Shown: positions 23,254-32,883 of the stretch, one piece after another
How the letters are laid out: every line of letters begins with the position of its first letter
Position numbering within the stretch: position 1 is the first letter of the stretch
Source of the DNA: Albimonas pacifica
GTDB lineage: Bacteria > Pseudomonadota > Alphaproteobacteria > Rhodobacterales > Rhodobacteraceae
Length of the DNA: 64,000 bases
Direction of reading: 5' to 3'
Assembly (NCBI RefSeq): GCF_900113695.1
Contig: NZ_FOQH01000007.1
Span: 310,001 to 374,000 of the forward strand
Position numbers and translations under genes: made by a program
The notes under the pieces: model-generated
The model's database searches: none
What the model was told of the DNA's origin: nothing
The model's input: only the letters and a program-made list of their open reading frames with translations

Positions 23254-24915
23254 ATGCCTGACGCAGAAACGACCGTCGCGACGGACCGAGCCGCCCCGCA
23301 GACCGCGGCCGCGACCAGGACCGGCCAGGAGCCGCAGGAGCCGCAGGACGACGGGCGCGCGGGCCCGCTGGCCCATCCGGTGTTCCGGGCGCTGTGGCTC
23401 GCGACGATCGTCTCCAACGTCGGAACCTGGATGCACGACGTGGGCGCGGGATGGCTGATGACCTCGCTGTCGCCGAGCCCGCTGCTCGTGGCCCTCGTCC
23501 AGACCGCGACGACGCTGCCGATGTTCCTTCTCGCCCTTCCGGCCGGCGCGCTGGCCGACATCGTCGACCGGCGCCGGCTGCTGCTGGGGGCGCAGTCGCT
23601 GGGGCTGGTCGCGGCGATGACGATGGCGATCCTGGCGGCCGGCGGGCTCGTCACGCCGCTGATCCTGCTGGGCGCGACCGCCGTGCTGGGCGTCGCGGCG
23701 GCGCTCAGCGCGCCGGTGTTCCAGGCGATCGTGCCGGAGCTGGTCAGCCGGCGGGCCCTGCCGGACGCGATCGCGCTCAACAGCCTGGGCGTCAACATCT
23801 CGCGCGCGGTGGGCCCGGCGCTGGGCGGGGTCGTGGTCGCGCTGGCCGGAACGCCGGCCGTCTTCGCGCTGAACGCGGTCTCGGTGCTGGGGGTGCTGGC
23901 GGTGCTGGTCGCCTGGAAGCGTCCCGCCGCCGACCGGACGCTGCCGCCCGAGCATTTCGTCGGCGCGCTGAAGGCGGGGTATCGCTACACCCGCCACTCG
24001 CCGCAGATGCGCCTGGTGCTGCTGCGGGCGGGGGCGTTCTTCGTGTTCGGCAGCGCGCTCTGGGCGATGCTGCCGCTGATCGCGCGCCGCGGGCTCGGGC
24101 TCGACGCGGCCGGATACGGGGTGCTGCTGGGCTGCATGGGCGCCGGCGCGGTCGCCGGCGCGCTCGGGCTCAAGCGGCTGCGGGCGAGGGTGCCCGCCAA
24201 TCCGCTGTCGGTCGGCGCGACGCTGCTTTTCGCGCTGGCGACGCTGGCGCTGGCGCTGACCCGTCAGGCCTGGGTCGCGGGCCTGGTCCTGTTCCTGGCC
24301 GGGCTGGGCTGGATCGGGATGCTGACCTCGCTCAACCTCGCCGCGCACATGGCCTCGCCGGGGTGGGTGAAGGCGCGGGCGCTGGCGGTCTACCTGCTGA
24401 CGCTGCAGGGAGCGATGACGGGCGGCAGCGTGCTGTGGGGCGCGCTCGCCTCGGGCGCCGGGGTTCCCGCGGCCCTGGCTGTCGCGGGCGCGGGGCAGGC
24501 CCTCGCGGCCGTGCTGGCGCTGCGCTGGCGGCTGCCGCGCGAGGCGGCGGCCGATCTCGCCCCCTCGCACCACTGGGCGGAGCCCGTGGTCCACGCCAGG
24601 CCGGACGCCGACCGCGGCCCGGTCCTGGTCGAAATCGCCTACCGCGTCGACCCGGACCGGCAGGCGGCGTTCGTCGCCGCCCTGCGCGGGTTCAAGTCCC
24701 GCCGCCAGCGCGACGGCGCCATCCGCTGGGACGTGTGGGAGGACGTGGCCGATCCCGGGCGGGTGGTCGAGACCTTCGTGGTGGAAAGCTGGGTCGAGCA
24801 CCAGCGCCAGCACGCCCGCACCACCCGCGCCGACCAGATCGACCAGGCGCTGCTCCTCGAACACCACCTCGGCGACGCGCCGCCGGTGGTGCGGCACCTG
24901 CTGCGGCCGCGCTGA
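23254..24915 (+). CDS. MFS exporter with C-terminal ABM-like domain
   Basis: 553 residues. About 11-12 transmembrane segments occupy 45-425, with the MFS loop LADIVDRRRLLL near 110. The family is MFS_3 (EntS-like), usually exporting siderophores or drugs. Residues about 455-545 form a soluble dimeric alpha/beta-barrel-like domain (VLVEIAYRVDPDRQAAF, then VVETFVVESWVEHQRQH) resembling antibiotic-biosynthesis monooxygenases. A cytoplasmic ligand-handling domain on an exporter suggests efflux of an aromatic or quinoid compound. GAAGGACC precedes the ATG. First gene of a four- or five-gene unit. Confidence 0.92.
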   Translation: MPDAETTVATDRAAPQTAAATRTGQEPQEPQDDGRAGPLAHPVFRALWLATIVSNVGTWMHDVGAGWLMTSLSPSPLLVALVQTATTLPMFLLALPAGALADIVDRRRLLLGAQSLGLVAAMTMAILAAGGLVTPLILLGATAVLGVAAALSAPVFQAIVPELVSRRALPDAIALNSLGVNISRAVGPALGGVVVALAGTPAVFALNAVSVLGVLAVLVAWKRPAADRTLPPEHFVGALKAGYRYTRHSPQMRLVLLRAGAFFVFGSALWAMLPLIARRGLGLDAAGYGVLLGCMGAGAVAGALGLKRLRARVPANPLSVGATLLFALATLALALTRQAWVAGLVLFLAGLGWIGMLTSLNLAAHMASPGWVKARALAVYLLTLQGAMTGGSVLWGALASGAGVPAALAVAGAGQALAAVLALRWRLPREAAADLAPSHHWAEPVVHARPDADRGPVLVEIAYRVDPDRQAAFVAALRGFKSRRQRDGAIRWDVWEDVADPGRVVETFVVESWVEHQRQHARTTRADQIDQALLLEHHLGDAPPVVRHLLRPR

Positions 24916-24973
24916 CCCGCCGGGGACCGCGGCCCCCTCCACCGCCCCGAGCCGAGCGCAAGGAAGCATCGCC

Positions 24974-25807
24974 ATGGCCATCGTCACCGCATCCGACGGC
25001 GCCCGCCTCTTCTACAAGGACTGGGGTCCGAAGGCGGCGCAGCCGGTCATGTTCCATCACGGCTGGCCGCTGAGCGCCGACGACTGGGACGCGCAGATGC
25101 TGTTCTTCCTGTCCCACGGCTACCGGGTGATCGCCCACGATCGCCGCGGGCACGGCCGCTCGGACCAGACCGACCGCGGCGCCGACATGGACACCTATGC
25201 CGCCGACGTCGCCGAGATCGTCCAGGCGCTGGACCTGCGCGACGCGATCCACATCGGCCATTCGACCGGCGGCGGCGAGGTCGCGCGCTACGCGGCGCGC
25301 GCCGAGCGGGGCCGCGTGGCCGCGGCGGCGCTGATCGCCGCGATCCCGCCGGGGCTGGCGCGCTCGGAGGCGAACCCGCAGGGCGTGCCGCCGGAGGTCT
25401 TCGACGGGCTGCGCGCGGCGCTGTCCGCCGATCGGGCGCAGGCCTTCCTCGATCTCGCCCGCGGCCCGGTCTACGGCTTCAACCGGCGGGGCGCGCGGGT
25501 CAGCCGGGCGCTGATCGACAACTGGTGGCGCCAGGGCATGGCCGGCGCCGCGAAGGCGCAGCACGACGGCATCGCCGCCTTCTCGGAGACCGACTTCACC
25601 GGGGACCTGGAGGCGATCGCCGCGCCGATCCTGTTCCTGCACGGCGAGGACGACCAGCTCGTCCCGGTCGAGATCTCGGCGGGCAAGGCGATCGGGCTGG
25701 TGCGCGACGGCACGATGATGACCTACGCCGGCCTCTCCCACGGGCTGCTGGCGACGCACCCCGAGCTCGCCAACGCCGACCTGCTCGCCTTCGCGCGCTC
25801 GGCCTGA
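24974..25807 (+). CDS. Cytosolic alpha/beta hydrolase (paralogue of the 21691 gene)
   Basis: 277 residues. The catalytic triad is in GHSTGGGEVARY (Ser), GEDDQLVP (Asp) and GLSHGLL (His). The sequence is closely similar to the second-start form of the exported hydrolase (shared FYKDWGPK, HHGWPLSAD), showing recent duplication. The family includes arylesterases and cofactor-free haloperoxidases. AAGGAAG lies 9 nt before the ATG. Co-transcribed with the MFS, GST and MhqO-MhqD genes. Confidence 0.92.
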   Translation: MAIVTASDGARLFYKDWGPKAAQPVMFHHGWPLSADDWDAQMLFFLSHGYRVIAHDRRGHGRSDQTDRGADMDTYAADVAEIVQALDLRDAIHIGHSTGGGEVARYAARAERGRVAAAALIAAIPPGLARSEANPQGVPPEVFDGLRAALSADRAQAFLDLARGPVYGFNRRGARVSRALIDNWWRQGMAGAAKAQHDGIAAFSETDFTGDLEAIAAPILFLHGEDDQLVPVEISAGKAIGLVRDGTMMTYAGLSHGLLATHPELANADLLAFARSA

Positions 25808-25863
25808 CGCGGCGGGCGCCGCCGGCGCCCCCGATCCCTGCTTCATCCCCGAAAGGAGACGCC

Positions 25864-26484
25864 ATGCCCACGCTCTACTACGCCGCCGGCGCCTGTTCGC
25901 TGGCGCCGCACATCGTGCTCGAATGGATCGGCGCCCCCTATGAGGCGGTCCGGGTCCGGTTCGGCTCCAAGGAGCTGCAGGCGGTCAATCCCGCCGGCGC
26001 GGCGCCGACCCTGCGCGAGGACGACGGCTGGCTGCTGGTCCAGGCCGGCGCGATCCTCGACTACCTGGCGCGGAAGCATCCCGAGGCGGGGCTGGGCGGC
26101 GGCGACGGCCTCCGCGCCCGGGCCGAGGCGCATCGCTGGTCCGCCTTCCTCACCTCGGACCTGCACGCCGCCTTCTGGCCGATCTTCAGCCCCGGCCGCT
26201 ACACGACCGAAAAGGGCGAGGACGCGCACAGGGCCACGCGCGAGGCCGGGTGCAGGCTGGCCGCGCGGCAGTTCGGCGTCCTGGACCGCCATCTCGACGG
26301 GCGGGAGCACATGCTCGACGGCGGCCGCTCGGTGATCGACGCCTACGCCTTCCCGATGATCCGCTGGGGGATGAAGCTCCTGCCGGACGGGCTGGAGGCG
26401 TTTGCCCACGTGCAGGCGCTGCACGACCGGCTCGCCGCCGATCCCGCGGTGCAGAGGATCCTCGCGCGCGAGGCGGCGGCGTGA
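25864..26484 (+). CDS. Glutathione S-transferase
   Basis: 206 residues. The N-terminal thioredoxin-like domain begins MPTLYYAAGACSLAPHIVLE, typical of beta-class GSTs, with the glutathione-contacting NPAGAAPTL cis-Pro loop near 43 and the all-helical C-terminal domain from about 85. It conjugates or isomerises electrophiles with glutathione. GAAAGGAG precedes the start. The stop overlaps the GTG start of the next gene. Confidence 0.92.
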   Translation: MPTLYYAAGACSLAPHIVLEWIGAPYEAVRVRFGSKELQAVNPAGAAPTLREDDGWLLVQAGAILDYLARKHPEAGLGGGDGLRARAEAHRWSAFLTSDLHAAFWPIFSPGRYTTEKGEDAHRATREAGCRLAARQFGVLDRHLDGREHMLDGGRSVIDAYAFPMIRWGMKLLPDGLEAFAHVQALHDRLAADPAVQRILAREAAA

Positions 26485-28031
26485 GCGGGGGCGATGCCGG
26501 AGCGACGACCGGGGGGCTTCACCACGTCACCGGCATCACCGCCGACGTGCAGGCCAACGTCGATTTCTACGCCGGCTTCCTCGGCCTGCGGCTGGTCAAG
26601 CGGACGGCGGGCTTCGCCGACGCCGAGCAGCTCCACCTGGTCTACGGCGACCGTCTCGGCAGCCCCGGATCCCTGCTGACCTTCCTGGTGTGGGAGGCCG
26701 CGGGCCGCGGGCGCAGCGGCGTCGGCCAGGTGCTGGAGGTCGCGCTGGCGGTGCCGCCCGCCTCCCTCGCGGACTGGCTGACCGCGGCGCTCGAGGCCGG
26801 GGTCCCGTTCGAGGGGCCCACGCGCGAGTTCGCCGAGCCGGTGCTGCGGCTGCGGGACCCCGACGGGCTGATCGTGAAGCTGGTGGGCGTCGACCTGCCC
26901 TCGCCCGCCCCGCTTCCCCGGGGGCCGTCCCGCCTGCGGGGCGTGACCCTGCTGACCGACAGGGGCGCGCAGACCGCGGCCTTCCTGGCGCGGTTCGGCT
27001 ACCGGCCGGCGGAACGGGCGGGCCCGACGCAGCGCCTGCGGTCGCCGACCGACGTGGTCGACGTGCGGGACGCGCCGGGCTTCGTGCCCTCGGTCCCCGG
27101 GGCCGGCGTGCCGGACCACGTGGCCTTCCGCGCGGCCGACGCCGGGGCGCTCCACGCCCTGCGCCGGTCGCTGCGCGATCACGGCCCGACCGAGGTTCAC
27201 GACCGGAAGTATTTCCGCTCGCTCTATGTCCGCGATCCGGCGGGCATCCTGATGGAGCACGCCACCGACGGGCCCGGCATGACCGTGGACGAGCCGCCCG
27301 AGGCGCTGGGCCGGACCCTGTTCGTCCCCCCGCAGGCGGCGGGCCGGGCCGAGGACCTCGCGGCCATGCTCCCCCAGTTCGCCCTGCCCGGGGAAGAGCG
27401 CTTCCCCGCCCGCCGGCTGCCCTTCATCCACCGCTTCAACCGGCCGGAGCGGCCGGACGGCTCGACCCTCGTGCTGCTGCACGGGACGGGCGGGAACGAG
27501 GCCGACCTGATGCCGCTCGCGCGGCGCATCGCCCCGCGGGCGACGCTGCTGGGGGTGCGCGGGCGGGCGACCGAGGAGAACGTCAACCGCTGGTTCCGCC
27601 GGTTCGACGGCGCGACCTTCGACCAGGCCGACATCCGGGGCGAGGCCGCGGCCTTCGCGGCGTTCGTGGACGGCGCGGTGGCCGGCTACGGGCTGGACGC
27701 GGCCCGGCTTGGCTTCCTGGGCTATTCCAACGGCGCGAACTTCCTGGCGGCCGCGATGCAGCTCCACCCGTCCGCGGTGCGGCGCGCGGTGCTGCTGCGC
27801 GGGGTCCAGGTCCTCGACCCGCCGCCGGCCGGGGATCTCTCGGGCGCCCATGCGCTGGCGATCGAGGGGGGAGAGGACCCCGCGGCCGGCGCCGCGCCGA
27901 CGCTGGCCGACGACCTCAGGGCGCGCGGCGCGCGGGTCGAGACCCGGCGCGCGCCGGGCGGCCATGAGCTGACCGACACGGACGTCGCCGAGGCGGCCGC
28001 CTGGCTCGGTCAGGCCCTCGCGGCGCCATGA
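26481..28031 (+). CDS. Fused MhqO-like ring-cleavage dioxygenase and MhqD-like carboxylesterase
   Basis: 516 residues from a GTG that overlaps the GST stop (GTGA). Residues about 12-305 contain two vicinal-oxygen-chelate modules with likely metal ligands in GLHHVTGITAD, PDHVAF and LMEHATDGPG, as in MhqO-type extradiol dioxygenases. Residues about 325-515 are an alpha/beta hydrolase with GTGGNEADLMPLA, the nucleophile elbow GYSNGANF and His in GGHELTD, as in MhqD. In Bacillus these are separate proteins of hydroquinone/quinone resistance; here they are one polypeptide. It follows GST and a hydrolase in one operon. Confidence 0.9.
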   Translation: MSGGDAGATTGGLHHVTGITADVQANVDFYAGFLGLRLVKRTAGFADAEQLHLVYGDRLGSPGSLLTFLVWEAAGRGRSGVGQVLEVALAVPPASLADWLTAALEAGVPFEGPTREFAEPVLRLRDPDGLIVKLVGVDLPSPAPLPRGPSRLRGVTLLTDRGAQTAAFLARFGYRPAERAGPTQRLRSPTDVVDVRDAPGFVPSVPGAGVPDHVAFRAADAGALHALRRSLRDHGPTEVHDRKYFRSLYVRDPAGILMEHATDGPGMTVDEPPEALGRTLFVPPQAAGRAEDLAAMLPQFALPGEERFPARRLPFIHRFNRPERPDGSTLVLLHGTGGNEADLMPLARRIAPRATLLGVRGRATEENVNRWFRRFDGATFDQADIRGEAAAFAAFVDGAVAGYGLDAARLGFLGYSNGANFLAAAMQLHPSAVRRAVLLRGVQVLDPPPAGDLSGAHALAIEGGEDPAAGAAPTLADDLRARGARVETRRAPGGHELTDTDVAEAAAWLGQALAAP

Positions 28032-28179
28032 GCGGTCGCCGCACCGGAGCGGGCGGCCGGCCGGCCCGCATCGCACGGGGCCCCCGGACCCGACCGGGGC
28101 CCCGAGACCCTGCGTCCTCCGGGGTCCCTGCCGCGCAGGGCGGGGGGCGACCGGACCTCGCTGCAGACGGATCGGAAGC

Positions 28180-29124
28180 ATGACAGGACCAGACCTCGCC
28201 CCGTTCGACGCCCGGCGCGCGGCCGCGGCCCGCCCGCAGGCGAAGGCGCCGCGACCGACCGGCGCCTCCCGCGGGCGGCGGCGCGCCGCGGGGCGAAAGG
28301 CCCTGCTGGCGGGTTTCGCCGGCCTCCTCTGCCTCGCGGCAGGAGGCGGGCTGCGGGCCGATCCGCTGGTCCTGGAAGGCCGCGTCGAAGCCTCGGAGCG
28401 GGCGGTGCTGGCGAGCCGCCTCGACGGGGTGGTGGTCGAGATCCTGTTCGAGGGCGGCGACGCCGTCGCGGCGGGGCAGCCGCTGATCCGGCTCGATCCC
28501 ACCGATGCGGAGATCGCGCTCGAGATCGCGCGGGCCCGGGTCGACGACGCCCGCCACCGGCTCGAGGGCGCGTCGAAACGCAAGGCCCGGCAGGAAACGC
28601 TGCACGACCGGGGCATCACCGCGGATTCGGCCCTGGGCCCGGCGCGGACCGAGGCGGCGCGCGCCGAGGCCGCCCTGGCGCTGGCCGAGGCGGAGGAGCG
28701 GCGCGCGGGGCTCGATCTCCACCGCACGGTGATCCGCGCGCCGATCTCCGGCCTGATCTCGCCGCCGGGCGTGGCGGTGGGCGCCTATCTCGAGGCGAAG
28801 GCCGCCCCGCCGCTGGCCACCATCGTGGCGATCGATCCGGCGCGCGTCGCCTACCGCGTCAGCTATGCCGAACGGCTGGCGACGCTGGACGCCGCGGACG
28901 CGAATTCGGTCGAGGAGCTGCTCTCCGCCGTCCGCCTGCGCCTGCGTCTGCCGGGCGGGCGGGACTACCCCGCCGAGGCGATTCCCCACGCCGCGAGCGC
29001 GGAGGTGGACGCGCAGACCGGGGCGGTGACCGTCTGGGCCCGCTTCCCCAACCCCGACTCGCTCCTGCGGCCGGGCATGGCGGTGACGGTGCTGTCGAGA
29101 AACGCCTGGGAAGACGCCGACTGA
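28180..29124 (+). CDS. Orphan periplasmic adaptor (HlyD/RND membrane-fusion type)
   Basis: 314 residues. A basic N-terminus precedes one hydrophobic segment (ALLAGFAGLLCLAAGGG, about 46-62). The lipoyl-like half motifs (VLASRLDGVVVEILFEGGDAV and RAPISGLISPPG) flank a coiled-coil hairpin near 105-175. Such adaptors connect an inner-membrane pump to an outer-membrane channel, but neither an RND pump nor a TolC-like gene is present. It may serve the MFS exporter upstream or a distant pump. GGAAGC precedes the ATG. The 28032-28179 gap holds an imperfect GC hairpin near 28077-28103. Confidence 0.88.
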   Translation: MTGPDLAPFDARRAAAARPQAKAPRPTGASRGRRRAAGRKALLAGFAGLLCLAAGGGLRADPLVLEGRVEASERAVLASRLDGVVVEILFEGGDAVAAGQPLIRLDPTDAEIALEIARARVDDARHRLEGASKRKARQETLHDRGITADSALGPARTEAARAEAALALAEAEERRAGLDLHRTVIRAPISGLISPPGVAVGAYLEAKAAPPLATIVAIDPARVAYRVSYAERLATLDAADANSVEELLSAVRLRLRLPGGRDYPAEAIPHAASAEVDAQTGAVTVWARFPNPDSLLRPGMAVTVLSRNAWEDAD

Positions 29125-29209
29125 GGGCGCGCGCCCCGGCCGGGTCCAGCCCGCGACGCGCCCCGTTCGCGCCCGGAGGATTCATGGGCGCGGGCGCCGC
29201 GTCCCGCCC

Positions 29210-29917
29210 TCACGGCCGGCGCGCGGACATCGCCCGGGCGAACGGACAGGGCGGGAGGGGGCCCGCCCGCCGCCCGTCGCCGCGGCTGCAGGTCATCTCG
29301 GCCTCCACGCCCTCGAGGACCAGCCGCCAGCACACGCTCGCCGGGAGATCCTCCCGCGCGGCCGCGTCATCCGCCGGCGCGGCGCCGGCGGTCGGCGCGG
29401 ACGGCGGGCACGCGGCGGGATCCAGCGCGTCCCGGAACGGATCGACGGGGCCGAATTCGCCCGGGGAGGCGCGGCCGTCCGCCGCCGCCCGCGCGTCTTC
29501 GCGCGACGTCGCGGGCCGGTCGCGCGGGACGTCGCCCAGCGGCCCGGGAGCGGGCCCCGCGTCCGGGGCCTCGTCGAAGGTCGGCCGCCCTGCGAACTCG
29601 GCGACGAGCCTCACGAGGTCCGCGCGAAACCGCGCGACCCTGTCCGGCCCGGGATCGGCCGAGGCCCGGAGGTCGTCGCCGCCGGCGGCCCCTGCCCCGC
29701 GCCCGCGCCCGCCGGGCGGAGCCTCGGCGCCCGGACCGTCCGGGATCGGCGTCGAGGCCAGCCCCGAGGCCGTGACGAAGACCGTGGTGTTCGAGGTCCG
29801 GACCCGCCAGGGCGCATCCGCGAACCGGCAGTCTGCGGAGATCCGCAGGGTCAGGCGCGGCGCGGGGCAGGTCCCGCGCCAAGCAGGGTCGTCGAGGTGA
29901 GGCCATCCGGTGCCCAT
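29210..29917 (-). CDS. Hypothetical protein downstream of catalase
   Basis: 235 residues, no recognised family. A very good ribosome site (AAAGGAG, 8 nt before the ATG) and strongly GC-biased third codon positions support translation. The N-terminal ~60 residues look structured (WPHLDDPAWRGT, then RISADCRFADAPWRV); the middle is Pro/Ala/Asp-rich and probably disordered; a short structured end contains SVCWRLVLEGVEAEMTC. No signal peptide or membrane segment. It is on the catalase strand, 253 nt further on, and could be the third gene of that unit. Confidence 0.6.
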   Translation of the reverse strand: MGTGWPHLDDPAWRGTCPAPRLTLRISADCRFADAPWRVRTSNTTVFVTASGLASTPIPDGPGAEAPPGGRGRGAGAAGGDDLRASADPGPDRVARFRADLVRLVAEFAGRPTFDEAPDAGPAPGPLGDVPRDRPATSREDARAAADGRASPGEFGPVDPFRDALDPAACPPSAPTAGAAPADDAAAREDLPASVCWRLVLEGVEAEMTCSRGDGRRAGPLPPCPFARAMSARRP

Positions 29918-30170
29918 CGCGTCGTCTCCTTTCGCCGTCCGTCATCGAGCCGTGCGCTCGCTACGTCATGGGGCGCGCCCCGCGGCGTCCCGCCCCCGGC
30001 CGCCGGTGCGGGCGGACCGGCCTCCGCCGCCGCCCCGGCGCGGACCCGGGCGCGCCGGTCCGCGCGGCGCCCCGGTCGCCAGGCGCCGGGACGACGGCGG
30101 GAGCGCCCGCATCGGGGCGGGCCGTTTCCCCGGCCCGCCGCCCGCCGCGTCCGTCCCGGCCCCGGGCCCG

Positions 30171-31634
30171 TCAGAACTGCGGGTCCTCCGCGTCGAGCGC
30201 CGCGCAGACGCCGGCGCCGTAGTCCGGGTGGACCTGCTGGAACAGCAGGACCTGCCGCTCGGCGATCTCGGCGGGCACGCCGTGCATCGACTCGGCGATA
30301 TTGGCGAAGAGCCGGCGCCTCTGCCCCTCGTCGAGGCGCAGGAACAGGGCGCGCGGCTGGACGAAGTCGTCGGCCCCCTCGCGGGGATCGTGGCGGTCGG
30401 CCGGGCCGTGGAGGTCGAGCGGAGGCTCGGCGAACGCAGGATCCTCGCGCGGGCCGCCGAAGCTGTTGGGCGCGTACCAGGCGTCGGGATCGGGGGCGGG
30501 GCCGAAGAAGCGCATCGCCCCGTCCCTGTGGCGCGCGTGCACCGGGCGGCGCGGCCGGTTCACCGGCAGCGCCTGGTGGTGGACGCCCAGCCGGTGGCGC
30601 TGCGCGTCGGGGTAGGCGAAGATCCGGCCCTGCAGCATCCGGTCGGGCGAGTGGCCGATGCCCCGCACCACGTTCGACGGGCTGAGGGCGAGCTGCTCGA
30701 TCTCGGCGAAGTGGTCGTCGGGATTGCGGTCCAGCTCGAGCACGCCGATCTCGATCGGGGGGAAGTCGGCCTGCGGCCAGACCCTGGTCAGGTCGAACGG
30801 ATCGAAGGGGAGCGCCTCCGCCTGGTCCTGCGTCATCACCTGGATCTGCACGCGCCAGCGCGGGACGGCGCCCTCCTCGATCGCGGCGAAAAGCGCTTCC
30901 TGCGCGCCGTCGCGGCTCCGTCCCACGACCTGCCGCGCCTCGGCGTTGGTGTAGTGGCGATGGCCCTGGCAGGTCTTGAAGTGGAACTTGACCCAGACCC
31001 GCGCGCCCTCGCGGGTCCACAGGCTGTAGGCGTGGCCGCCGTAGCCGTTCATGTGCATCGGGCCGACCGGCAGGCCGCGGTCGGAGAACAGCATGGTGAC
31101 CTGATGCAGGCTCTCGGGCGTCAGGGACCAGAAGTCCCACATGGCGGCGGGCGAGCGCAGGTTGCTGCGCGGATGGCGCCTCTGGGCGTGGAAGAGGTCG
31201 GGGACCTTCATCGGATCGCGCACGAAGAACACCGGCGTGTTGGCGCCGACCAGATCCCAGTTGCCCTCCGGCGTGTAGATCTTGAGCGCGAAGCCGCGCA
31301 CGTCCCGTTCCAGGTCCGCGGCGCCGCGCTCCCCGGCCGCGGTCGAGAAGCGCGCGATCACCGGCGTCTCGGCGCCGGGCTGGAGCGCGGCGGCGCAGGT
31401 CAGGTCCGAAATGTCGCCGGTGATCCTCAGCCGGCCATGGGCGCCGCATCCCTTGGCATGGACCACGCGCTCGGGGATCCGCTCGCGGTTCAGGTGGGCC
31501 AGCTTCTCGACCAGCCGCCAGTCCTGCAGGAGGATCGGGCCGCGCGGGCCGGCGGTGAGGCTGTTGCGGTCGTCGGCGACGGGCGCGCCGGAGGCGGTGG
31601 TCAGACGGGGCCTCGGGGAATCCTGGGTCGTCAT
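30171..31634 (-). CDS. Monofunctional haem catalase
   Basis: 487 residues, the small-subunit clade size. Visible are the distal His in [13 protein letters not shown] (near 62), [21 protein letters not shown] split around 105-125, the distal Asn in [11 protein letters not shown] near 145 and the haem-ligand Tyr in [14 protein letters not shown] near 350. The usual Asn-Tyr after RLG is replaced by HH ([10 protein letters not shown]). It destroys hydrogen peroxide. The start MTTQDSPRP has AGGACG upstream; an ATG eight codons earlier is less likely. It probably shares a transcript with the exported hydrolase upstream and is the peroxide defence of the island. Confidence 0.94.
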   Translation of the reverse strand: MTTQDSPRPRLTTASGAPVADDRNSLTAGPRGPILLQDWRLVEKLAHLNRERIPERVVHAKGCGAHGRLRITGDISDLTCAAALQPGAETPVIARFSTAAGERGAADLERDVRGFALKIYTPEGNWDLVGANTPVFFVRDPMKVPDLFHAQRRHPRSNLRSPAAMWDFWSLTPESLHQVTMLFSDRGLPVGPMHMNGYGGHAYSLWTREGARVWVKFHFKTCQGHRHYTNAEARQVVGRSRDGAQEALFAAIEEGAVPRWRVQIQVMTQDQAEALPFDPFDLTRVWPQADFPPIEIGVLELDRNPDDHFAEIEQLALSPSNVVRGIGHSPDRMLQGRIFAYPDAQRHRLGVHHQALPVNRPRRPVHARHRDGAMRFFGPAPDPDAWYAPNSFGGPREDPAFAEPPLDLHGPADRHDPREGADDFVQPRALFLRLDEGQRRRLFANIAESMHGVPAEIAERQVLLFQQVHPDYGAGVCAALDAEDPQF

Positions 31635-31894
31635 GGTCGTCCTGTCCGTTCGGTCCACGCTGGGCGCCGGCTTGTCGAGCGCGCCGGCTGACGGTCGCGG
31701 TCCGCATCAATCGGAGCGCAAGGCGGCGCCGGGGGCGCGTCGCGGCGCGTGGCCGGCTCCGGGGGTCTCGTTCCGCGGCGGCGCCGCCGCGCCGGCGATG
31801 CGATGGCTGGCGGCCTGCGCCCGCCTGCATGAGGAGGCGCCGCGCGCCGGGCGCCGGCGCCCGGACCCGGTCGACGCCGCGCGGCGGCGCGCGA

Positions 31895-32659
31895 TCAGTC
31901 CGCCGCCCGGGCGGCCTGCCGGATCACGGCGGCCACCTCGTCGGGATTGGTCATCGGCAGCATGTGACCGTTCTCGAGGGTCATCGTCGTCGCCCCCGCG
32001 CGCGCCGACATCCGCCGCTGCAGGTCGGGCGAGATGGTCCGGTCGAGCGCCGCGACGATCGACCAGCTCGGCGTGTCCTTCCAGGCCGGCGGCCCGGAGG
32101 GGTGCTCGAGGATCGCCGAGTGGGACGCCGCCTGCGACCGCGCCACGTAGACGGCTTCCGCCTCGGGCAGGCCGTTGGCGACGACCGACAGGAAGGCCTC
32201 CTCGTGGATCAGGTAATGGCCGTCCGCGAAGACGGTCAGCTTGTCGGCGGAGAAGTCGGTCGGGGAGGAGGCCAGCAGCCCTCCGCCGGTCTCCCCGGCG
32301 TCGGGCAGGAACGCCGCGACGTAGACGAGGCCCCGGACGGCCGGGTCCCGGCCGACCTCGGTGATCACCACGCCGCCGTAGGAGTGGCCGACCAGCAGCA
32401 TCGGACCGTCCTGGACGTCGACGCTGCGCTGGACCGCGGCGATGTCGTCCTCGGTCGAGGTCAGCGGCATCTGCGCGACCGTCACCTTGAAGCCGTCCGC
32501 GGTCAGGCGGTCGTAGACGGCGCGCCAGGTGCTGCCGTCGACGTTGGCGCCGTGCACGAGCACGATGTTCTTCACCTCGGCGAGGGCCGCGCCGGAGGGC
32601 GCGGCCAGGGCGCCGAAGGCCAGGGCGCTGGAGATCAGGAGAGTCTGCACGAGGGTCAT
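31895..32659 (-). CDS. Exported alpha/beta hydrolase 1
   Basis: 254 residues from MTLVQTLL; an ATG at 32674 would add five residues. A Sec-type signal (TLLISSALAFGALAAPSG, cleavage near ALAE, residue 28) precedes an alpha/beta hydrolase core with oxyanion segment VLVHGANVDGSTW, nucleophile elbow GHSYGGVV and His in ENGHMLP. It resembles plant salicylate-esterase-like and EstC-like small hydrolases. It is paralogous to the gene at 39334. First gene of the unit containing catalase, behind AraC-type operator copy 6 with a leader of roughly 225 nt. Confidence 0.9.
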   Translation of the reverse strand: MTLVQTLLISSALAFGALAAPSGAALAEVKNIVLVHGANVDGSTWRAVYDRLTADGFKVTVAQMPLTSTEDDIAAVQRSVDVQDGPMLLVGHSYGGVVITEVGRDPAVRGLVYVAAFLPDAGETGGGLLASSPTDFSADKLTVFADGHYLIHEEAFLSVVANGLPEAEAVYVARSQAASHSAILEHPSGPPAWKDTPSWSIVAALDRTISPDLQRRMSARAGATTMTLENGHMLPMTNPDEVAAVIRQAARAAD

Positions 32660-32883
32660 GCTCTGCGTTCCCATGTGAGGGCGTCGGGGAGGTCGACGCG
32701 GGGGCGGCCCCGGCGCCGCGGCCCGGGTCCGGTCTGCGGCCGTCGAAAGCGGATCGGGGCCGCAGGCGTGGTTTCCGGTGGACCGCGCGCCGGCCGTCGC
32801 CCGGCCGCGTCCGACAGGTCCACGGTCGAACGGCCGGCGGCGGCCCGGGCCATGGTCCGGCCGAGGCGCCGGACCACCTGCAC

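Noticed and set aside
28077-28103. GC hairpin after the MhqO-MhqD gene
   Set aside because: The arms pair only with a bulge and no T tract follows; too weak to call as a terminator.
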